DNA from: DASYXZ01 sp035946625
GTDB taxonomy: Bacteria; Acidobacteriota; Terriglobia; UBA7540
DNA length: 64,000 bases
Assembly: GCA_035946625.1 (NCBI GenBank)
Contig: DASYZE010000033.1
Location: 62,001-126,000, forward strand
Direction of reading: 5' to 3'
The notes beneath the pieces are model-generated. The model did not search any database. It worked only from the letters and a program-made list of their open reading frames with translations, and was not told the DNA's origin. The position numbers and the translations under genes were made by a program. Positions 1 through 7,978 of this stretch are shown piece after piece; within the stretch, counting starts at the first letter, position 1, and the number at the start of each line of letters is the position of its first letter.

Positions 1-2
1 CG

Positions 3-128
3 ATGAAACCGGAATCTACGGCTTCGCGACAGATGATCCGGTTTTCGCTTGACGCGGAACAACCGGACGAGATCGTAAAGAAAGTGCTGATCGCACTGAA
101 GGCGGAAGTTGTGTCGCTAGGTGTTTAA
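3..128 (+). CDS. Short or 5'-truncated ORF, unknown function
   Basis: An open frame reads from the window edge to a TAA at 126-128. The first ATG is at position 3 and gives 41 residues (MKPESTASRQ... ending KAEVVSLGV). The start cannot be decided because only two bases lie upstream, so this may be the C-terminus of a longer gene. The hydrophilic sequence, with a short amphipathic stretch of the form EIVKKVLIALKAEV, fits a domain end. No family is recognised. It faces the minus-strand operon that ends at 180 and is separated from it by about 50 bases. Confidence 0.35.
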   Translation: MKPESTASRQMIRFSLDAEQPDEIVKKVLIALKAEVVSLGV

Positions 129-179
129 CTCGGAATCCGAGGCTGGCCGAACGTATGCCAAATCCAGAAATTTGGCAAT

Positions 180-1532
180 CTATTCGCGCCTTCGGAATAG
201 TGGGAGCCAATCTCTAGACCTTACACGGCCATTTTGCCAAAGTATTGGCAGCGTGTTATTTGGAGTGTTGTAGTAGAAAACGACTAAGGCTTGACAGTCC
301 TCGTACCCAAGAGGTCCCGGTCCGGTTCCAGGCTCGGCATCTCTGCCACGAGGATACAGGTAACTCCCGTAGAACTCTGCAATTTGCTTCGCGAATCTCA
401 GGTCGTTGAGTTCATCGAAAATTCTGGCCTCCGCCGAAAAAGCCTTATCAGCTTCTTGCAGGGTTGTTGATACTGAAACCTCGTGGAAGACACCGGCGTT
501 GCGAACCCGATCCCTACCATCATCGAACCCCGCCACGGCTAAGAGGTATTTCTTGGCCTTCCTAAGACGCAGAATCTCTCGTGGGGACAACTTAATTGCC
601 GAATTCGTCTGCTCCAAGAGGACATTGTAGAAACGTAATGCCTGGTGCCCGCTGCCTATGATGTCATCGAGAAAAGCAATCACAAGCGGATCAGAGTTGG
701 CACTGCGCAGGATGCTCGGCAGATCTTGTATTTGTTGTTTCCTGTCAAATCCGTTCGTGGGCCTGAACTCATAAAGGATATGGGTTCCACTCTTAGCCAA
801 GGGCCCAAGGCCGGTTACGTATGCTTGCCTACGGTCATCGGGAGGAAGTGAGGACCAAAGATCATCTGAGGCCTTTCCTATCGCTTTCTGATCAAAATAG
901 CGCACACATTTCAGAAGTTGTAGCATGAGCGATTGGTCGGCCGCCTGGCCGAATTGACTCAGCCAGGCTTTCAAATCCCACTCATCGATAGGGCTGTAAT
1001 AGCCATGAAAACGACCTGCGAGCTGACCCAATTCCACCGACTTCGTGCCAAGGAAAGTCTGGCTTAGGATGTGACCGGTGATCGCGGGAGGCCGCATGCC
1101 TATCTTCGTCGATTCCTCGACTAGTTCATTAAGGAAGCGCATCGCTCGGCCAGTGCCAACGTTGAGTAGAAACCATTGTACCTCTCGCTGGAGATCCACT
1201 GTCAGATCGGGGTAAGCCTCAAGTAAGATGGGAACTAAGCAGTGTAATCCCGTAAAGTGGATGGCATGTTGGATAATCAGAGCGCGGTCTTCCGGCACGA
1301 TCGGTGCTCGAACGCTCGTTGCAAGGAAGTCTTGAATCTCGGCGACCTCTGCCGAATTCAAGCTGTCAAAGAATGCATCCTTGATGGGAGGTTTCAAAGC
1401 CACCCAGTTTTCGACAAACGATTTGACGGTCCACTCGCTCTTCATCCGAATTACGCGATGCAACCGCTCGTACACGCTCTTGGCTTCTTCTGCCAGTTCG
1501 AGTTCAATCAAGAAATCGCGCGCAGCGTCCAT
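180..1532 (-). CDS. PRTase-CE-like phosphoribosyltransferase-fold protein, last gene of the STAS/GHKL/PRTase operon
   Basis: A protein of about 450 residues. The N-terminal half looks all-helical. The C-terminal half has a hydrophobic strand followed by an acidic, glycine-rich loop, VIAFLDDIIGSGHQAL, which is the layout of the PRPP-binding loop of type I phosphoribosyltransferases (DDxxGSG). The C-terminus has the string PNNTLPILW, then WLPLFRR before the stop. As I remember the PRTase-CE family of predicted conflict-system enzymes, that tail is typical, but this is recall and not a search. The chosen ATG at 1532 lies just past the stop of the preceding gene; a GTG at 1562 in the same frame would overlap that gene by 25 nt. 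Base composition is lower in GC than most of the window. Function is unproven; a nucleotide- or PRPP-dependent enzyme or effector is the inference. Confidence 0.7.
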   Translation of the reverse strand: MDAARDFLIELELAEEAKSVYERLHRVIRMKSEWTVKSFVENWVALKPPIKDAFFDSLNSAEVAEIQDFLATSVRAPIVPEDRALIIQHAIHFTGLHCLVPILLEAYPDLTVDLQREVQWFLLNVGTGRAMRFLNELVEESTKIGMRPPAITGHILSQTFLGTKSVELGQLAGRFHGYYSPIDEWDLKAWLSQFGQAADQSLMLQLLKCVRYFDQKAIGKASDDLWSSLPPDDRRQAYVTGLGPLAKSGTHILYEFRPTNGFDRKQQIQDLPSILRSANSDPLVIAFLDDIIGSGHQALRFYNVLLEQTNSAIKLSPREILRLRKAKKYLLAVAGFDDGRDRVRNAGVFHEVSVSTTLQEADKAFSAEARIFDELNDLRFAKQIAEFYGSYLYPRGRDAEPGTGPGPLGYEDCQALVVFYYNTPNNTLPILWQNGRVRSRDWLPLFRRRE

Positions 1533-1537
1533 CACAG

Positions 1538-2224
1538 TTAGTCCACCGTCGAAGAGGGCCACTCAGCATATGCCGAGGTCGGCTTCAGCCGCACCTTCAT
1601 GAACATAAGGCGTTCCTTTTCTTTTTCCAGCGGCTCTGAGTCGAGACGAGCAGCGACAATGCCGAGAGTCGCACACTGATCACAGTTATCAACCTGCGTG
1701 TTTACAATAGGATATGTGGTCGACAAGTCGAAAATAGTCTCTACTCTCACTCCGAAGTCGCTGAGGGGGAAAGGACATCGCGAAATACATACTGTTATAC
1801 CGCAACACGTCGCACCGGCTTTGGCAATGTCGGACAGCAATTGGCGCATACTGTTTCCCGTATTGATTCCATCGTCAACCAGCAAAACTTTGTCCCTAGT
1901 ACTGATTTCGAGATCGGTCGGCGTATAGATAATGCCTTCTCGGCGGTCAGCACGATAGACCTTCGCATTAAATTTCTTGGCAACCCCATGGGCAAGAACG
2001 TATCCCTCGGTTATGTTAGGCGTGATTACCTTGGTCACTGACTCGCCTCGGAAAGGTTCAAACATCTTGGCAAGGAGTTTGTTACTCGATCGGGTGTCAT
2101 GCAGAACTCTTCCAAAGTCAATCAAGAAACGGGAGTGAAACCACTGTGTGAACACAAAATGCCCGTCCCGAATAGCTTCGTTGTCGAGGAACAGTGTCCG
2201 GAAAAGGATATGATTCGTTTCCAC
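1538..2224 (-). CDS. Stand-alone phosphoribosyltransferase domain protein
   Basis: A protein of about 228 residues with a clear type I phosphoribosyltransferase signature, KVLLVDDGINTGNSMRQLL: a hydrophobic strand, the DD pair and the TGxS-like loop that binds the PRPP phosphates. Upstream, GYVLAHGVAKKFNAKVYRADRR resembles the PPi-loop and flexible-loop part of the fold. Near the C-terminus CDQC is a possible metal or redox pair. I prefer a GTG start at 2224 because AAGAGG sits 9 nt upstream. An in-frame ATG at 2299 would overlap the conserved Cys-rich tail of the previous gene by 61 nt and has no spaced Shine-Dalgarno. It is third in the four-gene operon. The substrate base cannot be read from the sequence. 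Confidence 0.8.
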   Translation of the reverse strand: METNHILFRTLFLDNEAIRDGHFVFTQWFHSRFLIDFGRVLHDTRSSNKLLAKMFEPFRGESVTKVITPNITEGYVLAHGVAKKFNAKVYRADRREGIIYTPTDLEISTRDKVLLVDDGINTGNSMRQLLSDIAKAGATCCGITVCISRCPFPLSDFGVRVETIFDLSTTYPIVNTQVDNCDQCATLGIVAARLDSEPLEKEKERLMFMKVRLKPTSAYAEWPSSTVD

Positions 2225-2238
2225 AGTGACGAACCTCT

Positions 2239-3420
2239 TCAGGCCCGAGGCAGTATTCGAGCAGGTATCCAGGGTATTTTCTGAGCACAGAGAGGGCATT
2301 CCCCCGGAGAATACATTTTAAGTGTTAGTGAAGCCGCGGTTACTGTTTTAGTGAGAGTAAATCCAACCTTGGCTTCCGACAGGTCAACGACCGCCGCGAT
2401 TCCTTCCACGTTTGCGCCCCCATTTGAAGCGAGCGCAAGAAGAAGATTCACTACCCAGCCCGTCCCTATTACGTCCACCAGTATTAAGGCCCTGTCCCCT
2501 TGCTTCAGGCGGATGTTGGAGGCAGGAACTAATCGAGCCTCGACCTGGTCCAGGATTGCGGGGACGACCTTTGCATCAAGATAATCACCGATTCCCTGAG
2601 CGAGCACGAGATTATTGGGAGTCTTAACTGTCAGAATTACGTCTATCTCATCGTTCTTGAACGCATCAGCCAAGAAAACTGCTATTCTGGCGGAAAACCT
2701 GGCATCGTCAAGGACTCGGGACAAATGGAGGAACTCCTCGGCATGATATCCCGACGGGAGTTGATAATGAGCGTTCCTCTCAATCGCCCTCTGCCTGTCG
2801 ATGCGCTCCAACAGCTCCTCTTGGAAGGAGTGCTTCAGCAACCGCGTCCGTTCGCTTGAATCAAGCAGTGCCTGAAAAAAATCCAGTCCAACGTCCTGAG
2901 CATGCCGTTCCCGGATAACCCTGTGTTTCCCCAAGAAGCTCAAGATGCTTTGTGCTTCCGATTCTGCAACGTTCAGCTGCACGGCCAAGTGTGCAGCGGT
3001 CTCCTTTTCGCTTTTGTGAACAAATTCGATAGCTTCGATAGATTGGCGATTGGGACTGCCGAGCAAGAGAGTACCGCCATCTTTGAGGAAGGTCAGAAAC
3101 AGTAGATTGTTGCGCTGCATCAGGTCGTCGATACCTTTTAGGTTCAATCTTTCCTGGTCGACATTGACACCGACTATGTATTTGTCGCCGGCCTCGCCGC
3201 GCTCCAAAGACTTCAGAACCGGCACCAGGAACTCATCCACAAACGATTCGTGTACTGAGGTAACCACCGAAAAATCCAAAAGGAGAACACCATCATCGCT
3301 AGGGCATGCCGATAACTTTGAATATAAAGTGACCTGAAGTTGCTCGCCGAGAACACGACTAACCAACGAGGTATACTCGTCCTTTAAGTCCATCGTCATG
3401 TCATAAAGGGTCGCTGTCAT
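2239..3420 (-). CDS. STAS-like domain fused to phosphoribosyltransferase
   Basis: A 393-residue two-domain protein. Residues 1 to about 115 alternate strand and helix with the segment DGVLLLDFSVVTSVHESFVD, the conserved middle of STAS-like (anti-sigma-antagonist-like) domains. A helical linker (about 150-225) follows. Then comes a phosphoribosyltransferase domain with RALILVDVIGTGWVVNLLLA near residues 315-335, where the usual second Asp of the DD pair is Val. The tail has CPLC (ECPLCAQKIP), a likely metal or substrate-proximal motif. The start is firm: ATG with GGAAGGAG six bases upstream, overlapping the upstream ATPase gene by 20 nt, so translation is probably coupled. The pairing with a STAS/GHKL protein suggests a partner-switch-controlled enzyme (inference). 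Confidence 0.8.
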   Translation of the reverse strand: MTATLYDMTMDLKDEYTSLVSRVLGEQLQVTLYSKLSACPSDDGVLLLDFSVVTSVHESFVDEFLVPVLKSLERGEAGDKYIVGVNVDQERLNLKGIDDLMQRNNLLFLTFLKDGGTLLLGSPNRQSIEAIEFVHKSEKETAAHLAVQLNVAESEAQSILSFLGKHRVIRERHAQDVGLDFFQALLDSSERTRLLKHSFQEELLERIDRQRAIERNAHYQLPSGYHAEEFLHLSRVLDDARFSARIAVFLADAFKNDEIDVILTVKTPNNLVLAQGIGDYLDAKVVPAILDQVEARLVPASNIRLKQGDRALILVDVIGTGWVVNLLLALASNGGANVEGIAAVVDLSEAKVGFTLTKTVTAASLTLKMYSPGECPLCAQKIPWIPARILPRA

Positions 3421-4444
3421 ACTTGACTCCTTCCTTCCCTCGAGGTTCAGGTGTCGGGAGCTTGATTTTCACGTGGGTACCGGGGAAGAAGCGCCCGTCT
3501 GTTCGAATATTCAAACGTTCGGGGTAGCAGGTACCTGTGCTGAAGGGAGTACGTATCTCGAAAATACCCCCGAACGCCTGAATGGCGTTTCGCGTTCGTG
3601 CAATCCCCCCTCGACTCTTTCCCTCAGGTTGCGGCACCGATCCACTAAAGACGTCATTGAGAGCGTCACGGGCAGATTTGTTGGAATACACCGAGGGATA
3701 ACGCATTCGGAGGCTCTGGAGGATGCCGATGCCGCCATCGGAAATCACGATATCGATTTTCGGTTGGTAGAAACTTGGCAGATGAACAACCATCGGACTT
3801 CGGACATGTAGTTGGACTGCCACAACACCTTCACTCATGCTGTGGAACGGAATGTTGTCACACACTTCTGATACGATAGTATCCACTAACACATTACGCT
3901 GATCCGCGTCCAAGTTGAAGGTCTCGCGCAGGATTTTTTCGATCTTCGGTTTCTTAAGGTCCCGCGCAGTTCGTTGAACGTCACTGATCTCCCTGATCCG
4001 GGTGAAGGGAAGGGAGTTATATGGCGGCCAAGGCTCCCCCTTGTCACTTATTGGGGATGCTGGCTCGCCCCATTGGGAGAAGAATTCGAAAAAATTCCAA
4101 GGCAAAAGCAGGTTCTCAGCTAAGCGTGCGAGCTTGGGAAAAACTAACTTTACCTTGTGGCCGGAGACATTGTGGCAAAAACGGCCGAAGATAATGAGGG
4201 ACCCAACTTGCTCTAGTCCAATATACTCTGTATTGCTTAAGTCAAATGTGATCTGAAGGTCAAGCTTTTGCTTGGTTAGCAGCGCGACGAACTCTTTCAG
4301 GTCCGTGTTTTCTGTAACTGTCCAGCCGCGCAGTGCGAGTATTCTATTGAAAGCAATGTCGATAAGCGCTGTGTGTTTGTAATCATAGCGACTGGGGAAT
4401 CGTATCGGTTCTTGTTCCATATTTATGAAACTCAGTTCTATCAT
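3401..4444 (-). CDS. STAS-like domain with GHKL (histidine-kinase-type) ATPase
   Basis: A 347-residue first gene of the operon. Residues about 30-130 resemble a STAS-like domain (DLQITFDLSNTEYIGLEQVG). Residues about 170-340 are a GHKL ATPase fold: N-box VSEVCDNIPFHS (E, D, N and a downstream H), G1 box DIVISDGGIGI, and G2-like GGIARTRNAIQAFGG. No histidine phosphoacceptor domain or membrane segment is present, so it looks like an RsbW/SpoIIAB-type switch ATPase or nucleotide sensor and not a sensor kinase. A second in-frame ATG at 4420 is possible; neither start has a strong ribosome site. The adjoining genes overlap or abut, so the four act as one transcription unit. The role is inferred. 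Confidence 0.8.
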   Translation of the reverse strand: MIELSFINMEQEPIRFPSRYDYKHTALIDIAFNRILALRGWTVTENTDLKEFVALLTKQKLDLQITFDLSNTEYIGLEQVGSLIIFGRFCHNVSGHKVKLVFPKLARLAENLLLPWNFFEFFSQWGEPASPISDKGEPWPPYNSLPFTRIREISDVQRTARDLKKPKIEKILRETFNLDADQRNVLVDTIVSEVCDNIPFHSMSEGVVAVQLHVRSPMVVHLPSFYQPKIDIVISDGGIGILQSLRMRYPSVYSNKSARDALNDVFSGSVPQPEGKSRGGIARTRNAIQAFGGIFEIRTPFSTGTCYPERLNIRTDGRFFPGTHVKIKLPTPEPRGKEGVKYDSDPL

Positions 4445-4794
4445 TCAGTAAAGTGGCACCATCGATGTATCCTAACATTGCATGCCCCCGTTTTGCGTGA
4501 AAAGCGTAACATGAGCTCGAGTGCATCCGCGCGAAACGCGCTGTTGGTTGGTGGTCTCAGGCCGCTCTGAATCTCGCCTTTCGATGCCAAGCTAGATGAA
4601 TTGGATCTGGCCACAAAGTTCTATCTTCCGGCAGATGGAGCGGTCTGCCGTGATCGCTGGCGAGTAGATTATCCCGGTTCCGGCCTACTCCTGTAAAGTG
4701 CCCGATAGCTACAAGGCGGCCGAGACTCAGTGCGAGATCCTTCGTCGGACTCAGGATGACAAATGGAAGGCCTCAAGACCCGGAGCGGGAAAAG
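4445..4794. other. Intergenic region upstream of the STAS/PRTase operon
   Basis: About 350 bases between the operon start and the repeat array. It must hold the operon promoter on the minus strand, but no convincing -35/-10 pair stands out. A short plus-strand open stretch near 4580-4690 ends in TAA but has a stop immediately upstream and no start, so it is not called. The flank is more AT-rich near 4445-4520 and becomes GC-rich towards the array. Confidence 0.5.
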
Positions 4795-5536
4795 CGTTAA
4801 GGCGGGATCCCTCTCCGTCGGCTGACGGAGAGGGATGACACACGGGGTCCCTGAAGCTCGGAGCGGGATTCCCTTCGACAAGCTCAGGGCAGGCTCTCTC
4901 CGTCGGCGGACGGATCGGAATGACAGCGAAGGGCTCGGAATGATAATCATCTGTGCTTCGCGCTCCGCCAGGGCAGACACGTCCAAGATGTCATTCTGAG
5001 CGGCAGCGAAGAATCTGGCCCTGAAGTTTGGGCAATAGAGCACCTGAGAGGGATTCGCCTTCAAAAGAATCAGAGCGGGATTCCTCTCCGTCGGCTGACG
5101 GATCGGAATGACAAACGGAGGACGAAGAATCAGAGCGGGATCCCTTCGACAAGCTCAGGGCAGGCTCTTCGCTTCGCTCAGGATGACAGACTGGGACCAA
5201 TCGTCTGCAATCGTCCAGAGTCCTTGATCGAAAGTCCAATAGGCGTTTTTGGACAAGGCGAATCCGTTGCGCGGGTCGTTGTTGCGGCTGTCGCGGGAAC
5301 GGGGAGAGCGATGCTCGGAGCGGGATTCCTCTCCGTCGGCTGACGGATCGGAATGACAAACGTAAGACGAAGACTCGGAGCGGGATTCCCTTCGACAAGC
5401 TCAGGGCAGGCTCTCTCCGTCGGCTGACCGATCGGAATGACAAGTGTTGGCACGCGTCCGCCCGTCATTCCGAGGCCGCTGCAGCGGTCGAGGAATCTCG
5501 CTCTGTCCGGAGTTGTCAGTACTTCAGGGCGGGATT
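4795..5536. repeat. REP-like interspersed repeat array, left part
   Basis: About eight imperfect copies of a unit built from GAGCGGGATTCC, then either TCTCCGTCGGCTGACGG or a CCTTCGACAAGCTCAGG block, then ATCGGAATGACAAACG. Each contains a small dyad (CCGTCGGCTGACGG). Copies begin near 4802, 4863, 5069, 5131, 5311 and 5376; near 5465 and 5525 they are variant or inverted. The CTTCGACAAGCTCAGGGCAG block is inserted in three of them (about 4872, 5143 and 5389). Between copies the sequence is unique. Frames read through such arrays give low-complexity Ser/Arg/Pro translations and are not genes. Confidence 0.9.
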
Positions 5537-5538
5537 CC

Positions 5539-5856
5539 TCACTGCGTTCGGAATGACAAACGTGGCGCACTCCCGGGCCAGCCATCGCTCAGGTCTTTCC
5601 AGTCGCGATTCGTCGATTCGATCAAGGCGATTTTCTTGATTCGGCTCCAGGCTTTGATTTGTTTTTCGCGGGCGATTGCATCCAGGGCGTCATGAAAGAC
5701 CTCGAAGAACACGAGCCGGTTGATGTTGTAACGAGCGGTGAATCCGGGCACGAGTTTGCGCCGGTGTTCGACTACGCGCCGTTCCAGGTTGTTGGTCACG
5801 CCGGTGTAGAGGGTGCGAGACTTGCTGGCCAGGATGTAGACGTAGTAGGTCTTCAT
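5539..5856 (-). CDS. GIY-YIG nuclease domain protein embedded in the repeat array
   Basis: A 105-residue protein that is a single GIY-YIG domain of the small YhbQ/UvrC-N type. It opens MKTYYVYILASKSRTLYTGVTNNLERRVVEH, giving the YVYIL...LYTGVT pair that stands for GIY...YIG and the catalytic Arg in NLERRVVEH. KAWSRIKKIALIESTNRDW supplies the C-terminal helix, and a Glu in AIAREKQIKAW is the likely metal ligand. The last dozen codons and the stop lie inside a repeat copy, so the present C-terminus (about residues 94-105) is repeat-derived. It is the only gene in about 2 kb of repeats. Such small nucleases are common and often solitary; a role in repeat spread is inference only. Confidence 0.88.
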   Translation of the reverse strand: MKTYYVYILASKSRTLYTGVTNNLERRVVEHRRKLVPGFTARYNINRLVFFEVFHDALDAIAREKQIKAWSRIKKIALIESTNRDWKDLSDGWPGSAPRLSFRTQ

Positions 5857-5904
5857 GCGCCTTTGATGCTCACGACGTTCGAATGGCCTCTCGATTGTTT
5901 TGTC

Positions 5905-6660
5905 TCAAGAACTCGGAGCGGGATTCCTCGCTTCACTCGGAATGACAACGAAAGGCCGCAATGACAAGGGATGCTCGAAAGCTCAGGGCGGGATTCCTCG
6001 CTTCACACGGAAAGACAAATCCCCTGCGTCTGTCGTTCCGAGGCCGGAGAGCCTGTCCCGAGCATCGCGAGGGAAATCTCGCTCTGCCTTGGTTTGTCAG
6101 GATTTCAAGGCGGGATTCCCTTCGACAAGCTCAGGGCAGGCTCTCTCCGTCGGCTGACGGATCGGAATGACAAACGGAAGGCGAAGACTCGGAGCGGGAT
6201 TCCTCGTTTCACACGGAATGACAAACGGAACACCAAAACTCAGAGCGGGATTCCTCTCCGTCGGCTGACGGATCGGAATGACAAACCGGAGGGCGAAGAC
6301 TCGGAGCGGGATTCCTCGTTTCACACGGAATGACAAACGGAACACCAAAACTCAGGGCGGGATTCCTCTCTGTCGGCTGACGGATCGGAATGACAAACCG
6401 GAGGGCGAAGACTCAGAGCGGGATTCCTCTCTGTCGGCTGACGGATCGGAATGACAAACGGAAGGCGAAGACTCGGAGCGGGATTCCTCGTTCCACACGG
6501 AATGACAAACGGAACACCAAAACTCAGAGCGGGATTCCTCTCCGTCGGCTGACGGATCGGAATGACAAACCGGAGGGCGCAAAAGCTCAGGGCGGGATTC
6601 CCTTCGACAAGCTCAGGGCAGGCTCTCTCCGTCGGCTGACCGATCGGAATGACAAGCAGG
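5905..6660. repeat. REP-like interspersed repeat array, right part with 112-bp higher-order period
   Basis: About a dozen further copies of the same unit, with GGGATTCC boxes near 5914, 5985, 6110, 6194, 6243, 6304, 6354, 6416, 6477, 6530 and 6592. From about 6184 two unit types alternate: one with CGTTTCACACGG and one with CTCTCCGTCGGCTGACGG, together about 112 bp. This pair is repeated at about 6184, 6295 and 6470, which indicates recent tandem duplication or unequal exchange. The CTTCGACAAGCTCAGG block occurs at about 6119 and 6601. No spacer diversity of the CRISPR kind is seen. Confidence 0.9.
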
Positions 6661-6858
6661 GAGAGGCTGACTGGGGGAGAGGCTGGGGAGCCATAGGGAT
6701 GGCGGACGCCGTCCGGCCCTGTGAGGGTGTGCGACAAATTTGTGGGAATCAGGCGGGCGGGCCAGCCGTTTCGCAATGCGGGCGGGCAGGCTGGCTTGAC
6801 TTCAACCCGGGGTTCGGCTAGGTTGGCGACGGGGAGCAATCTCCCCCAATTCCTACGC

Positions 6859-7929
6859 ATGAGTAAAAATCTCCGCCGATGGCTGGGGCTGGGCATTTGT
6901 GCCGCGGTGGTGGGGTTGGCAATTTACAACCTCAGCCGGGGGGACGAGTGGCAGCACTTTGACTGGGCGGCGGTGTGGCATTCGGTGAAAGCGGCCAACC
7001 CGGCGTATCTGCTGGGGGCGGTGGCAGCCACTTATCTGACCTACTTTTTGCGCGCCTGCCGGTGGCGGTTTTTTCTGGATCCGATCAAGAAAGGGTCGAT
7101 CTGGAATTTATTTGTGGGACAAATTCTGGGATTCAGCTCCGTCTACCTGATCGGGCGCTGGGGAGAATTTGTGCGGCCCGCCTACATCGCGCGCAAGGAA
7201 GATGTGACCTTCACCTCGCAAGCGGCCATCTGGCTTTTGGAACGAATTTACGACATGGTCTTTATCATCCTGTTGTTCGCGGTGGCGCTGTCGTTTGGGC
7301 CGCTGCAACCGGGCAGCGCCCACGCGCGCCACATTCTGCGGGCCACGCGCTGGGTGGGCCTGGTGATCGTTCTGGTGGCGGTGCTGATTGTGGGGATTCT
7401 GGTGATCTTCCGCCTGCGGGCGGAGGAGTTGACTTTGGGGACGCCGAAAATGTTTCGCTCCCTGTCACCGCCGTGGCAGGCGAGGCTGAATCATTTTCTG
7501 CGGTCGTTCGCCGACGGTCTGGAAGTGATCGATAACTGGAGGGATTTTTTCTCCAGCATCGCCTTGACCGCGTTCCTCTGGCTCGCCAACACCACTGTGT
7601 TTTGGCTGGTGATGCGGAGCATGGGCGGGGACGTGGGACAGCTCAGTTGGTTTGCCGCCGCGCTGGTGCTGGTGTTTTCGGTATTGGGGATGCTGGTGCC
7701 GTTGCCGGGGATTGGGGGAGGGTTTCAGGTGCTCTCCATCTACGTGATGACCGGATTTTTTCGGGTCGGCCCGGAGCGGGCCACGGGAGCGTCCATCATG
7801 CTCTGGCTGATGATTTCTGTGCCCTGCGTGTTGCTGGGCCTGGTGCTTTTGGTCTATGAAGGCTTGAGCATCGAGAAACTCGGGACCATGCCGGAGAAGG
7901 AGCGCGAAACGGTGGCGGGGAAGGTTTGA
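6859..7929 (+). CDS. UPF0104 / lysylphosphatidylglycerol-synthase-type integral membrane protein
   Basis: A 356-residue protein with about seven to eight transmembrane segments (around residues 7-25, 44-65, 85-100, 115-145, 175-195, 235-260, 265-290 and 310-330). It has the family hallmarks RWGEFVRPAYIAR after the third segment and VPLPGIGGGFQ near residue 282. It matches the membrane half of MprF/AglD-like proteins without the soluble aminoacyl-transferase domain. Members are thought to flip or transfer lipid-linked groups; the substrate here is unknown. I chose the ATG at 6859 because the extra 46 upstream codons are Arg/Gly-rich non-membrane sequence emerging from the repeat array. It is followed 50 bp later by nrdR. 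Confidence 0.85.
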   Translation: MSKNLRRWLGLGICAAVVGLAIYNLSRGDEWQHFDWAAVWHSVKAANPAYLLGAVAATYLTYFLRACRWRFFLDPIKKGSIWNLFVGQILGFSSVYLIGRWGEFVRPAYIARKEDVTFTSQAAIWLLERIYDMVFIILLFAVALSFGPLQPGSAHARHILRATRWVGLVIVLVAVLIVGILVIFRLRAEELTLGTPKMFRSLSPPWQARLNHFLRSFADGLEVIDNWRDFFSSIALTAFLWLANTTVFWLVMRSMGGDVGQLSWFAAALVLVFSVLGMLVPLPGIGGGFQVLSIYVMTGFFRVGPERATGASIMLWLMISVPCVLLGLVLLVYEGLSIEKLGTMPEKERETVAGKV

Positions 7930-7978
7930 GCGCGCGCGACGGGGGAGGACGCAATCCCCGGGAGGGAACAAGCGAAAG

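Noticed and set aside
4575..4692. Short plus-strand open stretch before the repeat array
   Set aside because: A stop lies directly upstream and no start codon or ribosome site is present.
4795..6660. CRISPR-like appearance of the repeat array
   Set aside because: Units are not of fixed length, are inverted in places, and the intervals are repeats or shared sequence and not unique spacers; no cas gene is present.
4669..6896. Several open frames through the repeat array in both directions
   Set aside because: Their translations are low-complexity Ser/Arg/Pro repeats created by the repeat unit and have no start signals.
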